Positions 43,901-56,198 of a stretch of 64,000 bases of DNA are shown in pieces (within the stretch, counting starts at the first letter, position 1; every line of letters starts with the position of its first letter). A program made the translations under genes and the position numbers. Source of the DNA: Palaemon carinicauda (taxonomy: Eukaryota > Arthropoda > Malacostraca > Decapoda > Palaemonidae). The notes under the pieces are model-generated. The model had not been told where the DNA came from and searched no databases. It saw only the letters and a program-made list of their open reading frames with translations. The stretch lies in contig NC_090726.1 in assembly GCF_036898095.1 (NCBI RefSeq), positions 40,132,483-40,196,482 on the forward strand, given 5' to 3'.

Positions 43901-46900
43901 GGATGGAAATAAGAAATTTTATAAAAAATTACTTTTTTAATATAATTATTGTTTATATACAAGTGTACCATATTTTAAAAAATTGGCTTCTGGTACAAAA
44001 TACTTACTCTTCATCTAGAAAGAAACCTGATGGCATAGAAGGATAATTAAACTATTATTCTTATAAATATTTTATTACACTCAGTATTCAGTCATAAAAG
44101 TTTCACTTTACCAGTAAAGTAAAATGTAGGATTTCACAATAAAAATGATTGTGAAAATATTTTACAGTATCACCACTAATTTCTCCCTACTTTTGCAACA
44201 TGAATTGAGAAAGGAAATGTGGGGAGAACTGTAATATACCCCAGTGAAAGTGGAGGTACTGATTAAAAAGTTAGTATTATTTACATATTTTGTCATTGAC
44301 TTTTAAACTATGAGCCAATTTGTTCAAATATACAATTTATTTAGCAATCAGAATTTTGAATCTCGCCTACAACTTTTTTTCTTTTAACAAATTCAGGTAT
44401 AGGAAAAAATTTGTAACAAAGAAATAGAGAACTTGTTTAATTACACCAGAAATAGTTTTTAAAGCAGAAATATTGAAGGGTATTACTTTACACAAAATAT
44501 TGTACAGAAAATGTACAGCTGCATATACAATATATTTTAATAAATACACAAAATACAATAAAGTTATTTATGGCATTTTTTCTTGGGTTTAAAAAGCTTA
44601 TCGGGTCTATAAGCTTGAGCCCTCTCTTGAGAGAACTGCAGCTTTCTAGACTATACGTTGCATAAAAATTAAAATGTATTTCATGTCTGTATATTCTAAT
44701 GTGTACTTCCATTAAATTTTGTTTTGTAAAATTAATTTATATGGCATCTCTTTTCCTTCTTAACATAGGAATATTCATAACTGTATACAGAAACTGTGTA
44801 AGCCACCCGACCTGAGATCCACTTTGCAAATGCTAAAAAAAAATGAGTATCGAATATTTATGACATTTAGAGAGACTTACGGAAGACACTACATAATACA
44901 GATACAGTTTATCTATGAAAAACTATGGGCACCTGACATAAACAAATCCATAACAATGGAAATTATACATTATGCAAGTATTCGAGAGATATAGTAGGTT
45001 TATTTACCCATAAACTCCTTTTCAGATCATTCAAAACTGTTTTGTGATGTTATTTAGCTTGATATGATGTATTAGGTTTCTATATTTTTTCATTGTGTAT
45101 GCCAGTATCAGAGGTTTCTTTATTTTATTCACTATGCTTAGCATATCAAATTCATGTTAAAAGGATTAATTATTGAAAGCTCTTTAATAAGAAATAATCA
45201 AATTGACTATTAAAATCAATAATTTCTAATAGCACGAAACGTTCTAAACATCAAAATATTAATGTGACCACAAATTATTAATTTTTTTCTTTCAATATAT
45301 CTAACAAGACAGTTGTTGCAAAAAATTATTTAAAAATTACATTATGGAGATGGATGATAAAAGTGTATAACCATGATGTTTCTAATGTCAATGCATGTAT
45401 CCATGCATCCAAAATTTTAAGCTCTTTATAATTACATATAAAAATTTTCTTTAAAAGATGTTACGAATTAGTTGCAAGTAAAATCTCAAGAACATAAAAA
45501 TTTACATTTGGACCCCTTTTATCTGCCCAAACTCCATGTATAAATTTTTAATTCCTTTAGATTAATCATATTTAACCCTTTTATACTTTTATTGAGACAT
45601 TCAGCAAATAATCAGAAAGGTTTGTTGGAGTTAAGAGTCTTTCATGAAACTATGCTTAATGGTTTGAATTTAATCAATAATTCAACTAGTAAAATTTCAT
45701 GTCAATATCAGCAAAAGTTACTATTTTTTGTAATATATAAAACTTAGTATTGATCAGCCTAAATATGGTTAGACTGTGTAGCCAATCTAATATTTTGCCT
45801 TATTGAATGTATACAGAAACAGTACTTGGATGTCAGAATGTCTGATATACTCTATAAAGTCTTTATATGTCAGATATACTCTACATAAAGCCTACCTTGT
45901 GTATATATATTAGTTGTGAATTTATTGTAAATTAAGAATTTACACGTAAATATTCATGCATCCAGTGCTGCTTTGTGTATATACGTCAGATAAGGAACAT
46001 TGAAATTATGCTTGTTGAGCTTCATTGCGTACTTGATCACTTTTTTTTCATAAAATTATTCCATATTCATGACATCAGTTTAGCATTGTTTAAGATGAAT
46101 TATTTACAATAACTTTCTTACGTAGCTGTATTGAAATTATTTTAACTTGTAGCCTCTGACTAACATAATTTAGGTTAAAATAACAAGATTATATAAATCT
46201 TGTCATTTGTCCATATAAATATACTTATTTTAATACACAAACAAAAATTGCATATCAATATATGGTTACATTTCCCATATGAACTTAAAGAGCTGTTTTT
46301 GTATATAATCGGTTTCATATAAAAATACATATTGTTGGCCCTATACAGTTTCAGTGCCATCTACTAAAAATATGTTCTTGATTAAATTCACGGCATCCAG
46401 CAGGAGCTGTGAATACTAGATATAGTATAACTACAGTAATATGGGAACTTTATAATGAATCCTCCTAAGTTATCAGTCTACATCACGCATATAAGGAGTT
46501 CAAATTCAAGCAAGATATTGTTAGGTATATAGTATAAAAAATTTATCCGGTACAAAAAAAAATATAAGGTAATTATCAGATACAGTTCTGTTGTAAGTGA
46601 CCTTCATGCGACATAAATCTTCATGAGTATATGAGTTCATAACTCATGAAGTCTATGCCAAACTACGAGTATTTGTCATAAATTGTGGGTTCTCAAACTG
46701 AATAAAATCCTTTATAACTATAATTTATGGGATATTTTTAATTTAACAAAATTCATTACTATCACAGTATATTTTTACTTCAACACCAATACTAGAGGCT
46801 CTAAATTTATTTATTTTTAGATTCTTTCCACAACAGTGAATAGAATATTTTAAACTGCTTAATTTTTGGGTACTTACTGTATATTTAGTTAGTACTCGCT

Positions 46901-47248
46901 GATTTCCATCAATATACAGTAGCTGCTACAAAACTTCAAAATGTTAGACAAAAATAAATTTTGGGATATTTTCCTATAACTTAAGTGACATATTTACATT
47001 TCAAAATAATACACATTCCAGATCATAAATTCCTTTATCTAAAAAAATTACCTCTAATGTTCTACAGAAATGAGTAACTTAAACTAAAATCACTATAATC
47101 TTGTACATTTTATTTACACATGTTCTAGCACACTTGTCTCTTTTTCTAGCACTTTTCTCAGTTTATTTCACTTGTAAAGTCTAGAATATTGATTTTCATG
47201 AGCAAAGTACGTATATTTTGCCCGTTAGATAATCTCAATTAAAGTTCT
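43901..47248 (-). other. AT-rich stretch downstream of the Rabin8-like gene, possible long 3' UTR
   Basis: About 3.3 kb of very AT-rich DNA without recognised repeats or coding signal directly follows (on the minus strand) the stop codon of the Rabin8-like gene. The absence of mobile-element debris, unlike its surroundings, fits a long 3' untranslated region. Several TTTATT (AATAAA on the minus strand) occur, and the true poly(A) site cannot be chosen by eye. Confidence 0.4.
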
Positions 47249-47316
47249 TTAGAATCCAAGTCGAGCCAGAGCCATTTGACGCCGTAACTTTACTATCTCC
47301 CAATATACGTCATGGA
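47249..47316 (-). CDS. RAB3IP: Terminal exon, Rabin8/RAB3IP-like Rab GEF
   Basis: On the minus strand the acceptor ends ATTTCAG. Joined to the previous exon it reads SSIHDVYWEIVKLRRQMALA then RLGF and stop (TAA at 47251-47249). The vertebrate Rabin8/GRAB C-terminus has a similar ...MFWEVMQLRKEMSLAKLGY ending (from memory), which fixes both phase and identity. It ends within 250 bp of a DIRS terminal repeat in the adjoining intron. Confidence 0.88.
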
Positions 47317-47499
47317 CTGAAATAAAAAAAAGTTATTAGTATTCAGTATACTACTGTACACTCACTAACTTATAAAAATGCATTGGTAAAATTTTATTTT
47401 CAAGAGTAGGGAATAAGAATTATTGTTAGCATTACTTACAACAGCTTTACTGTAACTGAGAAAGTAGCTATTATTTCAATATACCTTTCTTATCCATAT

Positions 47500-47700
47500 T
47501 TTCTAGTTGTTCCGTAACTGGAATACAAACCTACGCTACCTATTAGGGTTTATTACTTTTAGCAAAGCTGAAAGGACGAGCCATTAGAATTTTAGCGAGG
47601 GTTAACTACCCATTCCACTATATAGCGGGAGTAGGGGGGGAGGGGTTAGCTTGCTACCACTCTCGCTCACACACCAGTGATTTAGCTCACTTCACTCTTG
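47500..47700 (+). repeat. Left terminal repeat of a DIRS-like element (third element)
   Basis: The tip TGTTCCGTAACTGGAATACA mirrors the internal complementary region at 258-285. GCTGAAAGGACGAGCC and GAGGGTTAACTACCC pair with the right-end repeat at 345-531. So this and the element at the left window edge belong to one family. The right end of this copy was not found before 55.8 kb. Confidence 0.65.
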
Positions 47701-47816
47701 GCTCAGATGGCATTTAGTCTTTGCCATTTTTCATCCTAAGCCTATTTTTAGACTGCCATTAATTGCTTTTGTTTTTGTTTTCTCTTTAATTAGTGTGTGT
47801 GTTGACTTCTGTGACC

Positions 47817-50800
47817 ATGCGTACTTGCCCTGGACTTCAAGGTTGGCCCTGTGGTAACTTCATGTCAGCCGTGGACAGTGATTGCCACACCTTTTGTCCC
47901 GCCTGCAGAGGTCAATGGTGTGATAGTGATACTAGGTGTGGTGATTGTCGGGAGTGGTCTGCCTCCCAGTGGGAAAGGTTTGGGCGACGGCGGAAGAAGA
48001 AGAAGTCAAAGCGGGATATTTCTCCTTTGAAGATTTATTTGAAAGGGGGAAAAACCCAAGACCTCTTCTTCTGCTTCTCGAACTTCCTCCCAACCTCCTG
48101 CTCGTTCAGTCTTTCTGGGAGACTGTCAAGTAGTAGTGCAGACCCTTTAATTTATAGCCAACCCCGGTCCTCAAGAGATGGTGTTGCCTCGTCTCAGTCT
48201 CCTTTTTTTTTACAGGTGTGGTTGTCCCTGGGGCTTCTGGGTCCACCCTGTAAGGACTCCTTGCTACGCTTCATCATTCATGGTGCTAGTGCACAGCCGT
48301 CGTCAACTTCGGAGTTAGATTCTTTATCATGTTTCGATGTCGTAGTGTCTGAAGCGTCTTCTGTGGTTGCTGCCGACGCCCCTGCAGATTCTCCAGCTGT
48401 TGCTGCCAACTAATTTCCCCCTGTTCCTGTTCATCCATCTAGGAAAAACCAAGTCTTTCACCTGTCTCTCCTGCGAGCGTTTCTCCTCGGAGGAGGAGTT
48501 CTCTCATAGAGACTCCTCTGAGGAAAATTGCTGCTTCTAAAGGTCAGCTTGCTGATCCCCCGTTCTTCAGTCTCGCAGAGCTTGCTCTCCGCTTCGCCTT
48601 AGAGGTGGCCCTTCACCATCGGTGAAAAGGCACCTCTTCGGCTCTTCACCTGCAGAGGAGCCTTCGCTTCAGTCGTCTTCCGGCCCTCGACCTTCGCCCA
48701 TTCCTGGACCTTCTGACAATGCTGCCACTAGTCGTTGGACTTCGGCCTTGGACTCTTCTGTGGATCATTCACGCTCTCCGTTGATGGATGTTCGCCCTTC
48801 CAAAGGGCACATTCCTGTTCCAGACCACACTTCACGCCGACCTGCTGATCTGCCTTCTTCATTCCTGTCTCCTGTTCATCGTCTGCCCGCTAATGCTTCA
48901 CCTTCGAAGCATTTAGCTGCGCGTCAACGCTCTCCAGGATCTCGTCAGCACCCTCCCACACTTCAACGCTTCCCAAAGCATCATCACTTCGGTGCATCAG
49001 CACTCGCCTGCTTGTCAGCACCTTCCAATGATTGCTGGCACTCTCCAGCGCATTCTCGCCGTTTTAAAGACCAGCGTTTGCCAGCTCGGCAGCACTCCGC
49101 TGTGCAGGTGAACTCCTACACGCCAGCACTCTCATGAGCAGCGACGTTCTTCTGTGCGTCAGAGCAGTCCTGCTCACCAGCACACTCCTACATGCCAGCG
49201 CTCTCCAGTGCACCAGCGCTCTCCTGCGCAGTGCCTTACTGCGCGCTGTCCAAAGGAACTTCACAGTAGAGATTGTGACAGGTCACCGTTGCCCCATTCC
49301 CCTCCCCGCAAACTCATTACAGCACGACCACCGGGGAAAGGGAAATGAGGCTACACAGAAGGGTTCAGGATCCCGAAGATTCGATCTTAAAAGGCAGACC
49401 CACCACCGCAAACATCGGTAAAAACTCCTCGCAGCCAACCTTCGGTCCCTTTCCCTTCAGGAGATCTTTCTGACAGTGCATCCGTCAGCAAGCAGTCTTG
49501 ATTCAATGCCATGGTCAGAGCAGTAGAGCAAGGTTTCGGGACTGTCATGTCATCTCGCTCTTCAGTGACCTTCCATCCAACGGCACCAGTAGACCTACTG
49601 CGAGGAACCTTGGCTTCTTCTCCCCAGAGAGAGAGGAAAAGAGGGGTCTCAGATGCGGTTACATCCCTTAGGGTGAAACTAACTCCTGTTAAGCCTTCGA
49701 GGTATCCTTCTTGTCTCTTCTGCCGGACACTCTCCACCCTCACCTCTGCCGAGGGAGTTGTACGAGGATCGGACTTCCTCCCTTCCACCTTTGGAGGAAG
49801 TTTCTCCTCGCACGTTGAGTTCTCCACCACCGACGGAAGTCAGGAGAGAGAATTCCATCCGGCCTTCGATGCTCGAGTCCTACCTCCTTCCTCGGAAGGA
49901 ATCAAAAGAATTAAAGACTCTCCCAAAGCCCACTTCAAAGACCTCCAGACCTACAGAAACCCACAAGTCACTCCAGGAATGCACGTGACCCACCCCGAGA
50001 GGAGCTCCCTGGGATGGAAGAAGGAGACTTCGCTGCTAGTCCCACTTTGGAGGGGGAGCAAAAATAGTCAGAACATGCATTCTGGCAAGTTCTTACTCTG
50101 GGTACTCAAAGAGTTTACCAACCCGGAAATATCCCCCACGAGAGGGCAAAGACACAGTCCTGGACAGTGTATTTGGCACTCAGAAGCCCTCTAAGACCAG
50201 TGCAGCCTTGCCCTGGTCTCAAGGGCTGAAGGGTGCCTGGGCTAAGATTACCCAACAGTTCTCCAAGCTCTTCTCCTCCCAACGTTCCGGCTCTGTCGCC
50301 AAGCTTCTCCCACCTCCTAGCATCCAGCAGAGGAGATATTATGGGATTTTGGACGAGCCTAGTTCAGCTTTTCCTCTCCATCACTCTCTGGAAGATCTCA
50401 CCAAGGGAGTCTCTCTAGATAGGCTCTCCAGCCGTCAGGTCTCATTCTCGGCATCTGATATCCTCAACCAGGAGAAGGCCACGAAGTATGCCATGCAGGC
50501 TACTTCGTGACTTGATCGTGGTTGGGGACCCTGGGAATCCTGGTTCGAACCAAGGATTTCTCCAAGGAATGCACCAGGAAAGTGATGGAAACTTTCCTTC
50601 TCTCAGGCACTCACACCGAGTTTCTCGCCCATCAAGTCTCGAACTTATGGGCGAACACCATTTTGAAACGGCGAGATGTGGTGTCTAAAAGATTCCATCA
50701 GGAGGTCCCTTATGGCTCAGGAACTCCTCTTTAGAGGGATCGTCTCTTTTTGAGCAAAAGGACATGGAACATCCTGCACAGAGATGGAGAAAGTCCCACC

Positions 50801-50950
50801 AGGACTCCTCCATAGAGCTTTGACATCCAAGCCCTATGAACCATCAGCTCCTTAACAGTCCCGTCCAACGAAGATCATGACGAACAAGACAGCAGCAAAG
50901 ACGGTGGTGTCTAAAAAGCCCTTTCCAACCAAAGACGGGAAAGGCACCAA
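47817..50950 (+). pseudogene. DIRS-like gag, fragmented
   Basis: The first frame (47793-48413; preferred Met at 47817, MRTCPGLQGWPCG) has a cysteine cluster ending C-x2-C-x4-C-x5-C-x2-C (FCPACRGQWC, RCGDC), the same layout as the intact DIRS gag. Basic RRRKKKKSK follows. Later frames hold a Ser/Pro/His-rich region with degenerate repeats (RSPAHQHT-like, 49080-49240), then a helical capsid-like part (SFSASDILNQEKATKYAMQA at ~50440, LAHQVSNLWANTILKRRDVV at ~50620). Stops and frameshifts break the frame at several points. It is non-functional. Confidence 0.65.
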
Positions 50951-50954
50951 GTCC

Positions 50955-51700
50955 TCCGGGGAGGAAAATTTCCTAGAACAAATATTCAGCCTGTGTGGGA
51001 TGCCTCAGTACATACATTCAGATGAACAAACCTCATTCATGTCCAGTGAGCTCAAAACTTATCTCGCTCAGAAGGGAGTTGCAACAGGTCCGAACTACCC
51101 GTTTTCACCCAATCGGTAATAGGCAAGTGGAGCACCTCAATGGTACTGTATGGAAGGCAATCCAGCCGGCATTCAGGTCCCAAAATCTTCTCAATCAACA
51201 CTGGGAATCAGTATTCACTGATGTGATACTTTCACTTAGATCCCTTATGAACTGGCAACTACAGTTAATGTCGCACCCCACGAACGCTTTTTTGGATTGC
51301 CGCCCCGCTCATTCTCTGGGAGCTCTTTGCCTTCATGGCTTATATTGTCAGCACCAGTATTATTGGGGAGGTTTGTCAGAACATGCAAAAATAAACCCCT
51401 GGTGGATTTGGTTGAACTATTAGATGCTAACCCAACTTATGCTAACATTAGATATCCAAGCGGATGAGAGTCAACAGTTTCCATACGTAACTTGGCCCCA
51501 TGCCCTAAGGACTATTCTGTTGCTGAAAATCAAGAACTACTTAATGTTCCATTGTCACCAGAGGCTGTACTGTACAATCACACACTCCAGTGTCACCGAC
51601 AACAACTCGTCAAGAGTTTACGGAAGGTATGGGACCCATCAAGAGTTTCCGGAGGGTATGGAACTTCACCCAGAAGCTGAGATTCTGGAACAGAGGCTGT
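50955..51700 (+). pseudogene. Ty3/gypsy-type integrase fragment
   Basis: In one frame: FSLCGMPQYIHSDEQTSFMS with the second catalytic Asp (HSD). After a frameshift near 51110: GNRQVEHLNGTVWKAIQPAF with the catalytic Glu (QVEHLNG), then NLLNQHWESVFTDVILSLRS. A further frameshift leads to VELLDANPTYANIRYPSGRE and STVSIRNLAPCP, the post-core region. The first Asp and the RT/RNase H are absent. The fragment abuts the DIRS gag tail without a visible border. Confidence 0.8.
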
Positions 51701-51804
51701 ATCACCTCCAGTACAGAGATCAACCCAGATTTCAAGGGCTCCGAACTGATACCTATGAGATTAATTACTTATTTGGTGATGTTACCAATTTTATATCTAG
51801 AGGG

Positions 51805-52085
51805 GAAGAATGTCATAAAATTTTGTCCCTTTGCTCTTCCATACTTTGCATTGAATAGTTGTCTGGTAATCTTTTCATACTTGGATCGACAGTCAGAGCA
51901 ACGTACCAAGTACAGTAATTCCCTTCTCTTTTGTATTTCCTTTTGTATCCATTTGGTTTAATCAGATTTACTTTGGGGATCTTATCAAGTCTTTGACACC
52001 CCTGGCATCCTTCATCCTGATCTTCTGGGACCATGTAGATCGGGCGAGCAATTTCAACAACGTTTATAAGCTGCAGTCCAGTCAC
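51805..52085 (+). mobile_element. Possible gypsy LTR start
   Basis: A purine-rich tract AGAGGGGAAGAATG just precedes TGTCATAAAATTTTG after the end of the integrase reading. This is the usual position of the polypurine tract and 3' LTR in gypsy elements. The partner LTR and the LTR's far end were not found, so this is a weak call. Confidence 0.3.
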
Positions 52086-52740
52086 CATCCTTCAGGATGT
52101 CCACCAGATCCGTCCTCTTCGGAGGAGGATCTTTGTCACCTTTGCCATCCTTTAATCTGACCTGTGGGGAACTTCTAGACCTGCAATTACTGAGGACCTA
52201 TCTCATCAGGCTGCAGCCTTCAGGTCACCTTCCGGACCATGCTCACAAGGTTGCTTATCAACCTTGTTCTAATTTTTTCTTTTCAGAAGAGGATAAGCAA
52301 TGCCTTAGGTGTCCTTCATTCTGGACTTCATAGATCTTCAGGGAACTCCTAGATCTGCTACTTTGTCAAGGATCTCTTCAGGCGTCTTCCTTCAGGAGGT
52401 CCTCCTCCAGACACTCTGGCTCCTAATGCTCCTTAGTGTGCTCACAAGGTTGCTTGTCAATCCTCCTTCCTCTTCGGAGGAGGATCAATGATGCCCATAG
52501 CATCCTTCATCCTAACCTTCATGAGGTCATCCTCCAGAACTCTCATAGCTTGTCAGCTTGGTCTTAATCTCTAATCTTTCCTCTTCAGAGAGGATCAATG
52601 CCTCTGGTGTCCTTTTCCTCAACCCTCATGAAACTTCTTGTCCTTCAGAGCTACTAGTCTTCCTTTAGGAATCTTCATAGTGGGAGTTGATAGTTTTCCT
52701 TTGGGAATCTTCATAGTGGGAGTCGTCCTCCTTGGCACCC
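52085..52740 (+). repeat. Degenerate tandem repeat, ~130-200-bp units
   Basis: The block TCCTCTTCGGAGGAGGATC recurs in variant form near 52120, 52280 (CAGAAGAGGATAAGCAATG), 52470 and 52570. Each is followed by GCATCCTTCATCC-like and ACCTTCATGA-like segments. A shorter repeat (CTTTAGGAATCTTCATAGTG) occurs twice at 52663-52725. No coding role is evident. It may be the variable part of a retroelement. Confidence 0.55.
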
Positions 52741-53650
52741 ATTCAGTCTTCCAATTTATTTTGGTCCTGTTGTTTCTGCCGGCCCAGGTGTCTACGGAGT
52801 TTCCTGCAGCGTCACCATCGGAGGGAGTCTCTACACCCAGCACTGTCTCCTCCAGGTGATGCTCCTCCTGAACATTTGGCACATGCTCAGATTAAAACCA
52901 GTGTAAGACATGCCTCGCTAATCTTGTTCTAGATCATTATCATATCTAAACGGGCCAATATTAAACCCATGGGAGGGCATTGTTGTTTGCCTCTCGGAGG
53001 TCTTAATCCAACCGATGAGGGCCCAGTGGGCACCCTTGTAGGAATTGTTCAATTATTGGGTGTGTTGCCCAACATGGGCAGTCAGGGTTGGTGGCAGTCG
53101 TCTCCAGCTTTTCCACCTTTCCCCAGTCCTTTCTGGTGAGGGTTGTTCCGCTGGGCAGACCTTCGGTTGGATTGGGCAGCGGTTCATTTGATGGCTATTT
53201 CCCGCCACTTCTCTAGTCTGTGAGCAGCTGCCCGGATTGATTCTAGAACATTGACTGTCGCGAAGCTTTTGGGGGATTTTAGGCTTTGCCTTGCTTCCTG
53301 ATGATTGTAAAGTGGAAGCCTGGGGTCATTAATTGTTTATTCTTTCTAGTTTTTGCCTGCGTTTCTCTTCAGATATGGCGTGATGGAAAACTGGCTATTT
53401 TATATAAAGGTGGTAGAGGTGCTGATTTAAGGGTATCAGTATTAATACGACGATTTAGCTCTGAGTTTACCTTATGCGCATGGGGCCCACACTAGTGAAC
53501 AGTAGGCCTACTCTGCAGTAGAGTAATGAAGTGCTAGGGCTGTTTGTCAGAAAGTCATTTCCCCAGCTGGTGTTGGCGAGTTTGCCAAGAAGGTTGTTCT
53601 TAGTGGTTGCTTTGTTTGTTTTTATTTGTGTGCTCTTCAAAGGAGAGCTT
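52741..53650. other. Retroelement debris, unclassified
   Basis: A purine tract and GGGAGGGCATTGTTGTTTGC near 52970 could be another polypurine tract/LTR junction. Otherwise no protein or paired repeat was recognised. Confidence 0.3.
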
Positions 53651-55130
53651 TCTGTCTAGGTCATTCTGTCAAGGGTAACACCTAAATAGATTGGGTAGGG
53701 ATGATTTTTCAGTTCTTTGTCACCCCATTTCATCTTTAGCTTTCTGTTTGTTTGGTAATTGTTCAAGTGGAAGACATACACCTGTATTTTCCTTGGATTA
53801 GCATTGAGATACCACTTTTTGTAGCATGTGGAGAGGGTAGTCAGGGCACTTGAAAGCCTTTCTTTGATGGTAGTGAAGGAGTCCAATTGTGTGGAAATGC
53901 ACAGGTCATCTGCAGATGTTCAGGAACTGCGGCTGGTCATTTGTTAAATAGCATCGAAGCCAGCACTGACCCTTGTGGAAGGCTGTTGTTCTATATCCTC
54001 ATTCTGCTTTTTCTGCCATCCAATTCTACAAAGAATAGCCGATTGGTAAACATTGATTCAATGATGTGGACTGTGCTGGTATTCCATTTAGTTTGAGCCA
54101 CCTTCAGAAGGAGTGCTATATGGTTTACTGTGTCATATGCTGCCGTAAGGTTGACAAAGACTGGAACGGTAATTTGCTGCTTCTCAAACTTGTCCTTGAT
54201 GAATTGCATCAGGTTTACCAGACTGTAGCAGAATTGACCTGGTTTAAAGCCAGCTTGTTCTGTCGACAGTGGATTAGATACAGTCTAAGATCATTTGTTC
54301 GTATAATTTGTAGAAGATAAAAAGTAAGAATACTGGTCGATATTGGAGGATGATGGGTCTTTGCCTGGTTTCATCAAGGCCACTTACTCTCGCTCCTCTC
54401 AAAATTTTTGGTAGGTTGTTGCACAGGCATCGAATAGCAACAGGAGCCATGCTTTTGTTATGTCTCCAAAATTTAAGATAATTCCGTTGTTATGCCATCT
54501 AGGCCAGCTGCCTTGCTGCTTTCCCAAATTTGAGATATTTCATGCCAGCATTTATTTCATCTAAGGTGAACAGTTGGAAGTCTTCGTCACTGTCTTGCAT
54601 GATACGGTCCATGACCTGTCTCATTTCCTTAGGTAAACCCACTCTTTGTTGTGAGGCTTGCTGTTAAGCAACAGTTGGTGTGCCAACTGGCTGAGGGTTA
54701 CGACAGCAACGGCTTTTTTTCAGAGTTCAGTTTATCGATGATTGCCCAGGCATTTTTGCTGTTATAGGTTATGGCTTTCGAAGTTATAACTTTGTGGCAG
54801 AGTTCTTTTCTTTCATTGCTGATTGAAGTCAGAAGGGCCTCTCCAAGTTCCACTGCACTTCCAGCAACGGGATCTTCGTTATATCCTTCGTACTTTGTGA
54901 ACTGCTCTTGATTGTTCGTTGAGATCTGCATTATAGCTCTTCCTGCAGCCTCTATGTATGCATTTTTTTTTTAAACTAACCAAACCAGTGATTGGAAGTC
55001 ATTGTAGTGCTGTAGGACTGGGCTGGTATTGGATATCCCAGTCTAAAGATCTGCCTCAAAGTTTTCTCATTAGCCTTGCACAAGTTTAATTTGTCGGGGT
55101 CTGATCACAGGTTTTTTGTAGATTATTATG
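53650..55130 (-). mobile_element. Decayed jockey-like LINE, minus strand
   Basis: Reading on the minus strand from 55130 down to 53650: a linker-like region (NSKNAWAIIDKLNSEKKP at ~54700-54760), RT motif A (VFVNLTAAYDTVNHI, ~54140), motif B (SLPQGSVLASMLFN, ~53970), a degraded motif C (SADDLCISTQLDS, ~53890) and the segment after it (YKKWYLNANPRKIQVYVFHL). The pieces are in order but frameshifted. It lies in the last intron of the Rabin8-like gene, on the same strand as that gene. Confidence 0.75.
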
Positions 55131-55807
55131 CAGTAGTGTGTGCTAAATGCTGTAGTGCAAACAAAACAGTACCTCAATAAAATTCAGACAAAATACTAGA
55201 CCTGAAGAGGTCGTTTTGAGTCTGACAGCAACAAAATAAATATGAAGAACTTAAGCTATCTTCCTTCCAATAAAGAGCAATCTGTTACCAACTAGTCATC
55301 AAGAGATAACGGATAAAGGATAGACAAAAAAATTTTTTTTATTTTGTGAGGTCTGAATGCTCATGCTTCGAGATTAGTAGCGCACTGACTCGAAGGTAAG
55401 AGTCCTCAAAATATTTCTGAATTTCTTATGTTGTCAAGTTGTGCTTCCATTGATAGTAGCAATATGAAATTCAGGTAAGTTCTATGCTGTATTGAATTCA
55501 TGTAATTAAGTTAGGCATGAAAATTATATTTTTTCTGCAAATTAGGTTACTGCCGTAGACAAGCAACTTTTGATTCTTCCATCCATTGCAGGAGCTTAGT
55601 TCTTTTAAACCATGAAAATATATTTTATACCTAGAAACTTACTTTAACTTAATATTACTTACTGTATTTAATAATTTTTACATAATCAATTTGCTGTGGT
55701 TATTTTTCTAAGCTTGGTATACACACCAATAAGAAAATAGTTAAAACATACAGTACAATATCAAAAAGGCAAGAAAATCGGTTCAACAAAAAACAATTTT
55801 CACTTAC
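55131..55807 (-). other. Intron, nothing further recognised
   Basis: AT-rich sequence between the LINE remnant and the exon at 55808. No repeat or exon is recognised. Confidence 0.5.
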
Positions 55808-55874
55808 TTGAACTTTTGACTAGACCAAGTTTAATATACCGTAAGTAGTTGAGGAAGTCGCAAATAGCAATAAT
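55808..55874 (-). CDS. RAB3IP: Exon of Rabin8/RAB3IP-like Rab GEF
   Basis: On the minus strand the acceptor is TTTTTCAG and the donor CAA|GTAAGTG. The reading IIAICDFLNYLRYIKLGLVK plus SS fits the conserved C-terminal segment of Rabin8/GRAB (vertebrate form ...VCNFFTYIRYIQQGLVK, from memory). It enters in phase 0 and leaves one base, matching the terminal exon. Confidence 0.9.
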
Positions 55875-56198
55875 CTGAAAAATCAAGAAATTTATGAGAA
55901 ATCGATTTTAGTTGTATCCTATGGCAATTTTGTAGAAACTAATTCATTTTCAATATTGTACAAATCTAAAATTGAAGAAATTCCTTCAAAGAATTTTTCC
56001 TCCTGACGGATGATCTAGTACAGACTGCAATTATGGTACAGTAGTCATAATTAGTGTTTTAGGGATGATAAGTTGTATTGGTATTGTGTCAAGATGGTGG
56101 GTATTAGAAAACCATATTTTAAATTGTTGTGCACGATTCCCAAACAAGATGAGAATACTTTTCAAGTCCTTCCTGTAAATAGTTTTCTTTAGGTAATT

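Noticed and set aside
47793..48413. 206-codon frame considered as a host zinc-finger gene
   Set aside because: It directly follows a DIRS terminal repeat, shares the cysteine layout of a DIRS gag and continues into other gag-like pieces.
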